Source of the DNA: Patagioenas fasciata
Taxonomy: Eukaryota > Chordata > Aves > Columbiformes > Columbidae
Length of the DNA stretch: 64,000 bases
Direction: 5' to 3'
Assembly (NCBI RefSeq): GCF_037038585.1
Contig: NC_092526.1
Coordinates: 6,720,001 to 6,784,000 of the forward strand
Under the pieces are notes generated by a model. The model was not told the origin of the DNA, did no database searches, and saw only the letters and a list, made by a program, of their open reading frames with translations. The position numbers and the translations under genes were made by a program. Shown here one piece after another: positions 13,985 to 27,510 of this stretch (the stretch's first letter is position 1; the number at the start of each line of letters is the position of its first letter).

Positions 13985-16900
13985 GAGAAAGAAGCGCTTA
14001 GTGAGCGATAACAATGCTTTGCATTGGTCACTAAGAGCTTACTGCCTTGAAATATTGTGCCTGAGCTTTGCTTCCAGTTTAAGCACATTTAAATAGTACA
14101 GCAAATCATGATAGCACTGATGAGTGTTCAGAGTTGTCATGAGATTTCTGAGGCATTTTTATTAGTTTCTTTTCAGGGAGGTACCAGCACCATGAATTGA
14201 ATAGATTTTTTTGTAACTGTTGCCACTTTTTAATTTTCCATATCACAACTCCCTTTTAATTTCTTGTTTGGACCAGCAGAGCCCAGAGCAGAGTTGCTGT
14301 GCATGTGCTGTGAACAAGCTACACACACACACAAAATTCTGCTTATGAACCAGAATGAAAGCAGAATGCTACCTCACAGTCAACATCATTGGCAAACAAT
14401 GGGATATAAAAAATACTATTATTCTTAAAGGTAGATAGTGTGGTTTTTAAGGGGTTTTAGTTTGCTAAACTTTCTTTACTTTTAGTAGACTTTCCTCAGG
14501 GACATTTATGATTTCTAGAAAACTAATGATAATATTGTGTGCATTTTAAAACAAAAATCTCTTGTGCTCTGCTGAGAGAATAGACCTAGTTTGGTATGTG
14601 TACACTTCCAGAATAAATAAAACCCCCATGGAGTTTAGTGATAGGTATACATTTGGGCTTGATAGGAAGTTCAGGAGCTGGAGATGCTCAGGAGCAGGAG
14701 ATTCAAAGCAGCTGCAGCTCTGAGCACAGTGCTCAAAGCGGGATGTCCCCAGCCCACCCGAGGCACTGTCCTCCAGCCTCCCCCAGCCCAAACCCTGGCT
14801 GCTGGGGGCTGGTGTGACAATGTTGTGGCACTCGTGCCAGGAGCTTGCAGTTCCAGCATCTGGACACAGTGACGGCATGGATCCTTTTTTACTAAAATCC
14901 TGCCCTAGAATCTAAACCTAGAGTAATTCAGCCATTGTTAACCTAAATATGCCATCTCATGTTTCATTCAGGCTTACTTCAGCACGGCTGTTTCTCGCTG
15001 ATTGCAGCTGAAATGAAGACAAATCAGGCTTATTATGTTTAAGGGTTGTGAATATTTTTATGTTTGGTTTTTTGGTGGGCCTGATTCTAAAGTGGTAGCC
15101 ATTTCCACCAGAGTAAATTGGGAGCAATCACCTTGCTCCTCATCGTCATTCACCTGGCGGTTAAACCAGACTCTCATTCATCGGAGTGAAAGGTCCCTGA
15201 GCCTTGAATAATCAGGGTAACACTGGAGTATTTAGCAGAGCAGGGACTGAAACTCAAGTCCATCTTTCCTCTAAGTGCCCCAACAGGAGCCTGCAGGAAG
15301 TGGCTGCTGTCACTTCTTGCCCTCTTTCTCCTGTTTATATAAAAACTGAAGCAGGGGGAGAGTTTCACTTTACTCAGGAGAGAAACTTGGTGTCAAATCA
15401 CCATAATGGGAGATTTGGGGTTTAATCCCACTGGAGAGATCAGGCATTGAATCAGATATCTGTGAGATGAATGAGTTAAGCTGCTGGAAAGGCATTTCTT
15501 TACAAAGGAGGCAAGCTGGAACACTTCAGCTGGGAAAAAGCATGATGAGGGATATGACAAAAATGTATAAAATGGAAAATGGCAGGGAGAGGGTGAGCAG
15601 GGGCTTTCCAGTCATTCTACCAAAACAACAGCAGGTTTAAAACAAACAAAAGTTGTGGGGTTTTGTTAGGCAGAGCGGGGGGGGTGTGTTTCTCTTGTTC
15701 TTTTTTTCCCCACCAAACCTGTGATTTCACCTTGGAGCTCCTTGCCAGAAAAGGCTGTGGATGCTGAGGGTTTAGGTGGGTTTGGGGAAGGCCAGACAAA
15801 TCCATGGAAGACAAATCTTCTAAGGATTAAGGAATATGGAGAAATCACCCTTTGCAAAGAAAGTCTGGGAACTACAGGTTGCTGGAGGCTGCAGTCACAT
15901 TCAAGGGGTGCATACGGATACTCCTGCCAGCCTAACGAGCCGCACAGCAAGAACTGCTCTGGCCCTGCCGATTCCCAGGGCTGCTGCCAGAGACAGAGCA
16001 GTGAGCTCTATGTAACACACCCTTTGCCTGAGCACTACGGCTGGTTTGGCATGGATAAAGGATCGGGAAGGGTTCATCTCCTGCCCATTCCACCATGAAT
16101 TCTGAGCTTAAGCCAAGTCCTTCTGCAAGACTGTGTCCCTGTGGGGTGGTGCTGAGCCAGAAGGTCCTTTGGGATGCACACAGGAGAGAGCTGCTGTGTG
16201 CTGGGGGAGTGTGAACTCCCATGTGCTTCTTTGCTGTTCACACATTTGCACATCCCATGTCACCAGCAGAATTGCTTCCAGACCTGGGATACCTTCAGCT
16301 ATAGACAACAAGGTTACACTTGACTCTCTAAATCCATAGGTCCATCTCTAGAAAACACTTCAAGGTTATCCAAAGATGCCATAGTAAAAGGTAATGGATG
16401 AAAACTCTCTTATGACTGGGACCATCCTACTCTTATGATTACTGGCATAAGTATTTTAATTTTTGCAGAGGTTCAGCAACATTTCTAAAAAATAGGTTTA
16501 TCTTTGCTAATGCTCGCTTTTAATTTATGAAATTCCTGGCATAAATAAAGTCTGGTTACTGTAAACCTGAAAAACACAAGGCTTTAAAGACATTTTTGTC
16601 AGATCATGGTAAGAACAACCTTGATGTGGTTTGCCAAGCTTTGAATTATAATGTAAGTCATCAGCAATGTAAGTTGTTATAATTTACTTCTGACATTAAG
16701 ATCTTGCTTTTGGGCATATAGTTGCAAATGTATCCTATTCTTCTCCATACTTTCTAAATGCCCTTCATGTTTCAGTAAGACAATCCAATCAAAACTAAAG
16801 ACCAAATGCACTGTAAAACAAACCAAGCATACAAACAATTCCTAAGCGTTCCTCTTATGCGTTAGCTTGCTTGCCCAAGGCTTCTAAATTTCTTAAGCTA

Positions 16901-19900
16901 TGTAATCGTGAAGTGTACAAAAGTTTTCAAAGGAAACATTTATTCCATGTATATTATATGTTGTTCAGGGTGGAATTTATAAAAAGAGAATCACGCAGAT
17001 AAGAATTTATCATAAATCTAACCATCCTGGTCTAAGACTCACTGCTACTGAACATCTTCTTTCAAAATGTGTTGCATTTTTTTCCTTTCTGATATTTTTA
17101 AGTTACAATTTAAAAGAATAGGTTTTATGATGACAGCACTTCGGAGGTGACTAATTGTGCTAAGAGATATGCAACCCCTGATGAAACAGAAGTCCCCCAT
17201 GAGGAGAGATGCTTTAATTTAATGATAGTCATAAAGCCAATTTTTAAAGCTATAAAAGTCACTGATTCTGTCTTTAGCCTCAGGCTGAATCCCATATTCT
17301 GCGTGTGCTTTCCATCAAAAGCATTTTATCTTCTGCTCATAATGGCAGATTATGTGTGGGTTTGCCTTTTCCCACTCTTCAGTACAAAGCATACAATTTC
17401 TTTTTTCCACCAAGGATCTGTGAAAAACACTTGGAAATCTCTGACGGGACTTGGGTCTTTATTAAAACTTGATATCAATCTGTGTTCCAGAGGCACTGGG
17501 AGCACAAGGTCCCTGCTTTGGCAATGGCTGCTTGAGTTTGCAGGGTATCCAAATTGCTCCACTCATTTCATCTGGCGGCTGACACCACCACTGGGGATAT
17601 TTGCAATCCCAACGTTAAGGACTTTGTTGCCGACTGAAGCATGGGAAGGAGCAGCAGCTTAGGGATTTCCAGGACAGGGACTGCATTCAGGGAGACTGTA
17701 GCCATGTGCTTGCAAAACCCCTCTTAATCTCTGGAAGAAATCACCCCCCTAAAAAGCGTCCACCAAAAGGAAAGGGTCATGTACTGACACAGAAGTTACC
17801 AGGCAATGGGACTGAGGTAAGTAGAGGAGTCCTAACCAACTTCCCTGGTTTGGGGTTTAAGCTGATAAAGAAGAGGATTAGATTCTCCCTGTGTGATAAC
17901 CATCTCCCTGCCCTCCTCAGCTGCAAATAATTAAATGAGTTTCAGTAAGTGTGACATAAGATCAGATCCCAAGAGCTCCTGCCAAAGAGCACTTATAAGG
18001 CATGAATTAAATAAAAGTTGAAGTACTTTTAACCAATCAGCCCGTTTCTCGCAGAGAGCCAGGAGCTTCTTCATTTAGGAACCTGACATTTTGTTCGAGT
18101 TCTGCTGAGCAGAACAGATCACACCAGTTAACGTGGTAATGAAGAAGTGATGGTGGTATTTGCACTTGACTCGAAAGTCAGCATAAATTCTGTTCCTCGT
18201 CCAGATCAGTACAACTTCCCTGAAATAAAGCATATTTCAGCCTCATTAACCAATTTAAGATCTAAAATGAAATGAGATGAATTTAAACTTAAATCCATCA
18301 TAACCAGACTGACTTTAAGACTGAGTTTCTCTGGGTCAATAAGGATACTTTCAGTAACTGTTCCTGCAATGTAATCTATTCTGAGCCTTTTAATGGGCCC
18401 AGCTACCCACAAAATTTTAATTGTAAATACTCAGGTCAGACGCATGGAGTTCTGCTTTCTTAATGTTACTGCCACCCATGAAAACCTGAGTGTTCCTGCA
18501 CTAGAGTTTCAAGCCATAAATGAATTTTAATGTGTTAAAATGATACATTTATTATTTAGCTGTCAAGAAAGAATTGGAACAATAACTGATTTTAAATAGT
18601 TATTACACTTTAGAATAGATTTTGGTTGCGTTCATCACGCACAGTTAAAACTATGTTTAAATATCTTCACTTTTCAACAAGACGGCCACTCAAAGTGGAC
18701 ATCTGAGAAATGGAAATGGTAATTAAAACCTCAAAAGGAGGTCACATTTGCTAAGTTACTTGTTGTGAGAACTGCAGCGTGGTTCTCAAGGCTCAGCTTG
18801 TTGGGATTAGCAAATAGGTGTAGTTTCTTCATAAATTAATTCATTTTCTCTCAACACTAGTAGAGCCAAATGTAATGCTCAAAATAACCTATTTCTAAGG
18901 GGTCACCTCTATGTGACACCCCTGTATTGATGTCATCAAAATTAATAGGAAAACTTGCCTAAAGCTTAATTGGTATTTTAATGCCTACATTTTTAAATTA
19001 CTTGAACACTTTCTTAATTAAACTGGAACATTAAAAATGAAACTGCTCTTTATTTTTTGCTGTTTTCCTAATATTAAAATATTTCAAAGATAATTGCAAT
19101 CTGTAAGGTAGAGTGCTTTTTGTAAAAATAAATAAATAAAAAAGTCTTGTTACTACATGTTAATTATAAGAAAGTAACAACTGGGGAAAAAAATGTAATG
19201 GGTAGTTCAAAGGTCAGCAATGTTTTCACCTGAATGACTGAACCCAGCAGTTGTTTCTGAGCTGTTTAACATGTAATCTCATTGTGGATTTGTATTGCTT
19301 TCACTGGCTATATCTTTAATACCCACATGGACAGATGCTGCTGTGGTTGTTAAGACATTTTAGGAAACTTGCATCTTCCATCACCGTTGTCACAAGTTAA
19401 AGGTCCAGAGACCTTAAGCTGATGGTTCAAACTCATCTTGCTAAAGCAACAGAGTGAAAAAAAAATGTATCTGTTTTTCTTACCCTTCTTTTCAAAGAAA
19501 ATGAAGTGAGCAATGAGATTTTTCAGCGTCAATAAAGTCATTCTTTCCCTCAACTCGCCATGTTTGTGGAGCTTTATTTAATGGATAACTTCTGACATCT
19601 TTCTAATCTATGGATCATTTATTGTGTAGACCTATTTTAACATCTACCCTGTTCTTGCATCCTCACTCACCATCCTGAAATTAACCATATTCAGCAAATA
19701 AACCACATACTTGTGTTCACCGAGCAGTATTACAGTTAGAGATGGAAATGTGTTATTGAGCTTAAATTAATGTACCAATTCATTAAACATTTTTAAGCTG
19801 TGTGCCCGTATTTGTTAGGGACAAAATGCTAGCTGATTGCAATAAAAAAGCTTTTATGTTCCAATATAAGCAACCTAAGTCACCTCAGCTTTCGGCTCAC

Positions 19901-20747
19901 GCAAACCTGACCCACACTGAGCTGTGCTTGCTGGAAAAGAAGTAACTTTCCACCATTTTTTTCTGATCTGGTCTCATTTTCTTTCAGGTGCACCAGTGCA
20001 AGCTGACAGTGACTCCACCTTGGTCTGTGTCATTTTTCAGTTTTATATCAGCATAAGCAAGACCAGAATCAAACCCTGGTTTTTCTCCAATGCGTTGGAC
20101 CAGTTTTGGCATCGTTCAGCTCTTCATACAAAGACCCAGTGGCTTACCGCAGAGTATCAGGCTGCAGGAGGTTTGCCCTTATTTTTTCTGAATATATTTA
20201 AGCTTGGTACTTGCTTAAAGAAAAATACATTGCTAGTGCCAATTAGATAACTGGATCATTCTTTTTCTTCCATCAGAAATTCATTTTTCTTTTATTTTCA
20301 TTTCTAATGGGCCCAGCTTCTAAAGCATCTTGGTGCACATTGAATTAAGTGAGTTGTTTGTGAGATTCAGCTCCGGAATTATAAATACCCTCCGAGCTTG
20401 TGAGCAAGTAATATTGTTCAGAGAAATTTGCACTCCTCCATTTTTAAAATGGGGACAAAATAGAATTTCCATTATCTGCCAAGCTCAGCGCTACTGCTGT
20501 GTTGTCTTTTCTAACTGTGCTTTTTGCTCAGTTGCTGGACCAGCCTCCCTCCTGAGCCTCTTCCTGGCAGAAGCAGCAGCAAAGGCAGAGTTGAAGCAGA
20601 GACCAAGTGGTTGTTTGCCACTGGGCAGGGGCCACAAACCAGAGCCACTTGCCCCTCTTATATATTCAGAAATCTGAGAAATGTTGCTGCTTTTGTTACT
20701 TAGGTAGAGGCAGCAATGTTTGACTTGCTGGTTCTTCCTGCTGTTGC
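13985..20747. other. Intergenic, nothing recognised
   Basis: This is mixed AT-rich sequence with a moderately GC-rich patch at about 14,690-14,870. The open frame at 17,147-17,662 (171 codons, plus) matches no family I know and shows no codon-use signal that I could judge as genuine. Confidence 0.5.
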
Positions 20748-20778
20748 TTTTGTTTGTTTGTTTGGGGTTTTTTTTGTT
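20748..20778. repeat. T/G-rich tract, (TTTG)n-like
   Basis: A short TTTG repeat runs into GGGG and a T-run. It is the reverse-strand equivalent of the A/C-rich tracts elsewhere in the window. Confidence 0.7.
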
Positions 20779-21420
20779 CCCTCCCCCTCCTCGATTCTTT
20801 ACGCAGCAAAATAACTTGGACAGCTGGAGCGCTCGGAAAGGGCCTCTCTTTTCCTCCCAATTACGCAGCTGAGTCCGTGGTCTTTGATGTTGTTGCTGTG
20901 AACACTGATAAAAGTTGAGGAGCTTTAAAGCATGAAAGTTGCGGCAACCAGTTTTTCCTGGCTGTTTGTGTGTCAATACCCTGTCGAGTCAGCAATTATT
21001 TTCAACCTTTATTGCAAGTCAATGCAAAAGAAAGGAAAAATGTCTCCATAATCATTTTTTATAAGACCCTTCTGGAAGATCATGCTCCACATGCAAATTC
21101 ACATGTGCTTGCTGGGTTTTACAGCACTCCTGGAATTACTGTTCAAAATGTTATTTCAGGTGCTGGTGAGAAACCCTGATAAGATTATGATTCAGGAGGG
21201 AAGGGCACGTCCACCCAGAGATGCTTCTGATCAAGCAGTGCCTACCATTGCTAGCAGAATTAACCCTTCGGCACGATATTGCCTCTTTTTGCATATGTCA
21301 TAAAAGGCTCTTTCACACACTGGAAAAAAAGGTTCTGCGCTTAAAAATGCCACAGGAGTGAAGATTAAGAAAGCAAGCACAGACGCCCATCTGTTGAAAG
21401 CAAAAGCAGTGTGAAATGGG

Positions 21421-21620
21421 GGTGGGGGACAGAATTAACATTCTCCTCACACACTCGCCGCCTGCTCTAATCACAATGCAGGCATTATCAGCGAGCGTTG
21501 AATCTTTGTATTATTTCCAAGTTTCCCCTATTGTCAGTCATTGTGACAAAGTGCAGGACAATCTGACACAATGATGAATCACTCCAGACATTGAGTTTTC
21601 ACATGGCTGTCAGATGATCT
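21421..21620. promoter_or_regulatory. Candidate enhancer with clustered SOX-like sites
   Basis: Five SOX-like cores (ATTGT, CATTGTG, ACAAAG, ACAAT, ACAAT) fall within about 43 bp at 21530-21572, mixed with TGTCA and TGACA words. TTGTCA and TGACAA form an inverted repeat with a 7-bp spacer (21531-21549). The block is repeat-free. The regulatory role is inferred from motif density only. Confidence 0.3.
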
Positions 21621-24600
21621 CAGTAGGCTGTGTCACCTGAAATGCCACAAGACTAAAACCATGTTGTACTTCAGAACACAAAAAGGAGTTTGGTATAAAC
21701 TCCACTGATTCAGGACATAAACATGGGAGTCTGGAAGGCTGCCTCAGGTTTCTGTTACCCAGGAAATCTCTGCGTTTTTATCCAGTGTGAATGAAATCAG
21801 AACAGGATTTATTAAAATGTCTTGCATGCAGACCAGGAAGATACGTTGTTTGGATTTCTAAATCAAATTCGTGCATGGTGGGATTTGTACTGTGCATATT
21901 TTTAAAAATACTCTGTTCAAGATGCAATGCCTATCAAAGTGTAGGGGATTTTATCCTAATAGTTTCACTTGCACATATTTCAGTTCAGTTGCAGTTTCTT
22001 TTTTCTGCATGGCAAAGTTATCTAACTGGCTTTTTATTTTCTCTGTGGGTCAGGTAAGATGTAGCTGTGCTGATAACTGATTGATATATAGTCAAATGCA
22101 AATACACTTGTTTAAGTACATACTTTGCCTTCATGTATATTTGCTTGTTGGTGCCTTTGTGAGTCCAGCCCAGAAGAACATTGCTCTCTCCCACATTATT
22201 ATTCACAAAGGCAGCTTTCTGAGTTATTTCTGTTCCTACACAATATTCATGATAGCAATTTGATACCTTAGCAGTTTCAAGGTTATCAAGTGATTGAAAA
22301 TCCTACTGCTTACTTCAAGGTGTAACATAAACTGTACTGCCATCCATTCTAGTAATATAATAGTTTTTCTTAATGCCTTTCATGAACTCCTGATTTAAAG
22401 TGTAAGCTAACTTCAGAAAGGGCTTATCAGCCCCCAACTTCATCGGTGCTGCTCAGCTGTTGAATACAGTCCCCTGAGTTTGTATCACTGCATGTAGCTC
22501 TTAAACAGGCAATATTTAATCTCTTTCGGAGATATTGATGCATCAGCTCCCGAATGAGGACGTTACACCACAGTCATAATGAGAAACAAAGCAGTGGTTA
22601 TTTATCTCATGTATTGAAGGGCTGGCGTTCCTTTGATATGAATCTCAGGAGCAAGAATTGCAGATTGTAGATCATGGGGATTAACTTTATACCAAAGTGC
22701 TACTGCGGAGCCATATGATACAGTAGCGTTCATTAACGATGAACAAATAAATACCACTGCATGCTTAATGAGGATATTGAAGAAAAGCCCATCATTTCTC
22801 AACCTGTTTTGGAGGCTCCCAGCCACCCACTGAATTTTGGCTGCGGAGGTAGTTTGGGTGGTTTCTGATTGGTGGATAGTGTTGCTTGATGGAGTTTACA
22901 TGGTGGCATCTGCTTAAGTAACAGATGTCTGTGCCACTAAGGTGCTATGTTCTCACTTTTTATATAGAGAGAAATTGCTTCTCAAAGAGTTTTTATTGTC
23001 TTTATGCAAATTAAAATACAAAATTCCTCTCCTTAAAGGATACTCATTATAACAAGAACCTTAAATAATCATAAATACATATGCAGCCTCATAAAATCTT
23101 TTGCTCTTTGGATATCAAGGAAGTTCCTTCTGTGCTGCCAATTGTGCATGAAATTAGTTCTTATTTCAACTACCAGTATGAAGATACTGGCTTTTATTCC
23201 GTGAAGCCCCACTGGATTTCTAAACAAATAGTGCAGAATAGTTGTTTGTGCCAAAGTATTTCAAGGAGGAAATTTTGCATTCTGTTTCTTATGCAGTGCT
23301 GAAGAGTAAGATAGAGCTCTGTACTTATTCCCTAGAAGCCTGGTGACAGAAATATATATGTTTTTTATCTTTCCTTTGCAATTTTCTTTAGTAGGCAAAT
23401 GCGTGACATCTTTACAGATTTATTTATATTTTTTTTTTAACCAGGGATTGAAACCAGTGAAGGAAACATGCCTAGAAAAATGCCCACAGATGCCAGCCTA
23501 CTGTGAGCTAAGTGTTAAGGTACAGAAGTCCTTACATTCTCGTTCATCTCATATCATAGCTCTGCATCGGGAATGACTTGGTGCCTTGCACAGCACCAGA
23601 TTCACATGTGTTTTGTTTATTGCCAGTGACAGAGAAGGATGCAGGACCTTTATCGTTTGCATTACCTATGAATGGACCAAGCAAGCTGGCAGGTGCCCTG
23701 TAGTACAGCACCTTCAGGCAGGGTGGAAAGAAGGGCTGCTAAGGGAGGCCATAGCTCCAACCCAGTTTGCACAGGAGTGAAACCAGATCCTGAGGCAGGT
23801 AGGACTGTACCAAACCAGGATGGCTGGGGATTTTCTCAAGTGGGCTACACAGTTCAGGACATAGCTCCTGAGCTGGACAAACTGATCCTTGATGGGGAAG
23901 GCAAGATGAACATGCTAATTAACCAGATGAGAGCATCTACCGGCCGCTTCCAGGCACTTTGCAAAAAACTGTAAGCAATTGTCTGTCACCTCGCTGCCCT
24001 TAGGCAGAACAAATTGCCCCACAAGGACCTTGGCTGCCAACCCCAGAGATGATTTGGCTGCTCCCACCTCTCTCTGGCACCCACACAACTGGCGCAAGCT
24101 GGGCACAGGGCTGCTGCCAGGGGGGATGTGTATCTGTGCACCTTCTCTCCCTTCATGTGGCCTCAACAATTGCCAAACCTATGGTAAACTTGAGACAAAC
24201 GGCTAAATTCTTACAGAGAGGGGAGCTTGGATCATGTCTGGTCTCATCATGTAGTTTGTGCTTGGGTTTTGTCCTTTTAGAATGTGTTATATTGAGGGAA
24301 AATAGATTGAAAAAGCAAGTGAACAGAAATGTGATTCTTGATTTTTTCTGACCTGTGGGTTGTGATGCTGTAGGAGGCAGAAGCCAAAGTCTGTTCAGTG
24401 TTTCAATAGGTAAACCTTATTTTAGAAAGATATTTCTGATATGACCTTTTCCTAGCAATATTTTTTCACATATCTACCCAGCAGACTGAGTAAGGAGCTG
24501 GTGGATGTGCAGTGTAGTATTAACCTGGTGGCAACAACATCAATAACATAGAAGGGTGCTTTATTCTACTGCTAGTGCTCGCATCTGTTTCACAAACATT

Positions 24601-26939
24601 ACCAAGATAATCACATTCTTTCTGCATCTGCTTTGCTTTAGCTCACACAGATAATTCAAGGGTAATGCACCTTGTCTAAGCTAATTTTAAATACATGCCT
24701 CAAACACAACAAAAAGTGCTTGGTGGGTATTTTGACCCAATGCACTACATCAAAGTAACCAAGTAAGCTGTAAGTGCTTTGAATAAAATTAAGCAAAAAT
24801 TGGTATTTGCCCAGCTATTTTTCTGTCAATTATTTGAGTTTTAAACTTTCACTTTATGTGAACATATATCAAATTACAGTGCAACCTGTAAGTTATTCAG
24901 GTGCTCAAGTGATAGCTGTGCTAAGAGATAAAATATACAATGGACAGTCTGCTCTCGAGTCTAAGGTGAGTACTGGAACTGTGACTTGACCTTTTCAAGT
25001 AACCTGCAGGTTATCAAAATTTCATGTATGGGATGACACCTTTGAGATGATGCATGTAATGGGGAGGAGTTCAGAGCCCTCTGGGTCTTACTCGCTTGGG
25101 ACTTTGCCCAGTGGACCCAGACATTATTTCCTGAAAAATATAATAATGCAGATGATTGTTGAAAGTGAGTTTAAATGAAATAAAGCAAAATTGATAAAGG
25201 TAGTAAATTATGTAATGAAAACAGAATGTTTGTTGTCCATTGAAAATCAACAAGAGGTCACACCTCTGGAGGAAGCCTTACATCCCTGCTGAAGCTGTGC
25301 TTGTAGCACACTACACGTATCAAATCCTGCTTTGTAAGGTTAAGAAACATCAGTGACCATTAGTATCAGCAGCTTCTGTTCGATACTGTGATCAAGTAAT
25401 AATCCAAGGTGTCAGAAGTCTGAAATGACTCCATTAGAGCCAGGAAAGAAGAGAATTTATGAAGGCATCATTAGCATTTCCTTTTTCAACTTCATGCAAA
25501 TTTCTTGGAGGAACATATGCTGAGAGTCCTCCGTTAGCACTTGGAGCCAAGAGGAGTCTCCTTCTCAACACTGGTTACCGCCTGTCATCTTCTAAAAAGC
25601 CTGCCATATGGTTTCAGATAGCTAACGCTACGTCAGATGTCATTCCATTCATAAGCTTGATTTCTTCTAGTCACAAACCATTTTTAAATATTACTACTCC
25701 CAATAATCAGTATGATAAATCAATTTTAAAATAAGTTATTAGCACTATTCCTATTTGCAAATACATTCACCTAACAGACTTTAGCGGTAAAGTTTAGCTT
25801 GTGTTTGACTGATGTTACATCAAAGTCCCCATCAACATAAAAGAGCAAATAAAAATGAGGATTTTTCAACCAACTCCTCAGGTTGTACTGACAGCAGAGA
25901 CAACTCTGAATCCCTCCTAAACCAAAATCAGCTTGTATGTAGCACATTAACATCTAGGAACACAAGATGGCAAAGAGGGGTCTGACACAGGTCTTTATTC
26001 CTCACCTTTCAATGCTAAAATGCACAACTGGGCAAAGGACAATAGAAAATGAACAGAGAAAACAAGTGAGTTTGTTTCCAGTAGGAAAATTACTTAGTGG
26101 TATGTAAAGCGATCTATGAGTTACCTTCGTATTGCACTAATAAATAGTCACAAAATTGTAGCACAAATTTAACTTGAAGAAAGTCCGTGCTTTATCTTGG
26201 GGAACCGCATCAAATGGCAGGGTATTTGTCCTAAGGTTAAGAACTACTTAAATAGTAAAAACATATCCTGGATTTGATCGTTCATCTCACCAACATTGTA
26301 GCATTGAGTTTTGGGGACTGATGTCTAATTTAACCCAGTATAAGTGTGAGTTAATTTATGCCTGTTTCATTTTTCTCTTCTCTCACTTGTTCACATCACT
26401 GATATTCTGCTTTCCTGCCGGCCTTCCTGTTTTGCTATCTATGTATGTTTTAACTCAAAATTGTTATAACATTATAATTACCGTAATTCCTCACCAAAAA
26501 TAAGCCTATAGAATTCCGTCAGTAATTCATCACTTACATTAAAAGCAAAATGTGATAGAAAAACCTAGCAAAACTTTGAACATACTTAGTGGTATTCGGA
26601 TATTGGCCAAATGTAATCTTGCCTGCATCCGTTGGTGTTGTACGTGAGAATTCCTCATGGCCAACAGGAGCAAAGAGCAAACCAGGACGGAAAGCTGGAT
26701 CCTTCTGCAGCTTGCACAAAAGAGATTTTAAAATGTCTTGTTGAAACATGCACACAAAACACTGCCCTGTCATTGGGAAAAACAGGCAACAAATTGATAC
26801 AGTCATTAGGGAACTGAAAATGAGAAGTACAGGAAACAGCAATTAAGCAATTCCAAGCCTAAATCATAACAGTGCAAGAGAAACTCCCCAGATGCCTCTG
26901 CAGTGTTTCAAATAATCACTGGATAAGTTTTGCCAGAAA
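21621..26939. other. Intergenic, nothing recognised
   Basis: AT-rich sequence with a slightly GC-richer zone at about 23.7-24.2 kb. The open frames there (up to 100 codons) are unfamiliar. No transposon end was seen. Confidence 0.5.
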
Positions 26940-26990
26940 ATAAAAAAAAGAGAGAGGAAAAAAAAAAAAAAAAAGAAGAAAGCAAATCAA
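26940..26990. repeat. Purine-rich A tract
   Basis: AAAAAAAAGAGAGAGG is followed by a run of about 18 A and then GAAGAAAG. No upstream sequence reads as a retrocopy, so it is described as simple sequence. Confidence 0.7.
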
Positions 26991-27087
26991 TGCGTATACT
27001 CAGGAAAACACAGAACTGCAGAATCAAATTAACGAGGGGAAATTCCCGATGGATGTGAGAGGGAAGGACATGCAGGACTGCACAGTC

Positions 27088-27510
27088 CCCCGGGGCAGTG
27101 CCACAGGATGCAGCTTTGCAGGAGGAGCCGTGTGGCCGCCAGCCCTGTCCCCGAGCCCTGCCGCTGCCGTGCTGTACCCTCCCGGGGACCTCCTCATTCT
27201 TGCTGTGGGATTTCTGTAATTGTGTCCAGGAGGGAGGAGATTCACCTTCAGTGGGTGAGCTGGGGGACTGGAGGTATGTCCTCCAGGAAGTTCCTCCCTG
27301 CAGCCTCTCCCCAGGCTTACACCCCTTTGATCTGGTCCCCTCATCTCAAAACACAGCTGGGTAGCCAGAGCATCCTGAAATACCCGCACCCACAGAGCCC
27401 GAACCGGCTGATCCGGGCAGCCTGGCAGCCAAGGAAATGTCCCCAGCAGAGACGTGACAGCACTGCCGCCCCTTGTCTGGCTCTCTGCTTGTGAGTTCAC
27501 GTTTCGGTCA
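27088..27510. promoter_or_regulatory. Isolated CpG-rich segment
   Basis: I count 15 CpG dinucleotides in about 420 bp, in two clusters (27090-27185 and 27385-27506), within a GC-rich patch of an otherwise AT-rich and CpG-poor desert. It could be an orphan CpG island, a lncRNA promoter, or chance. The overlapping open frames (168 codons minus, 128 plus) show no known domain. Confidence 0.35.

Noticed and set aside
13778..14088. Overlapping open frames of 77-92 codons on both strands, rich in Asn/Gln/Lys or Gly/Val/Phe
   Set aside because: They follow directly from the A/C-rich tract, which has few stop codons. There is no domain, start context or splice support.
17147..17662. 171-codon plus-strand open frame
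   Set aside because: No recognisable family, no flanking splice signals or promoter. Length is within chance for 64 kb read in six frames.
20491..20976. 161-codon minus-strand open frame with Lys/Asn-rich middle
   Set aside because: The middle is encoded by the T/G-rich tract. The ends are unfamiliar and no homology is seen.
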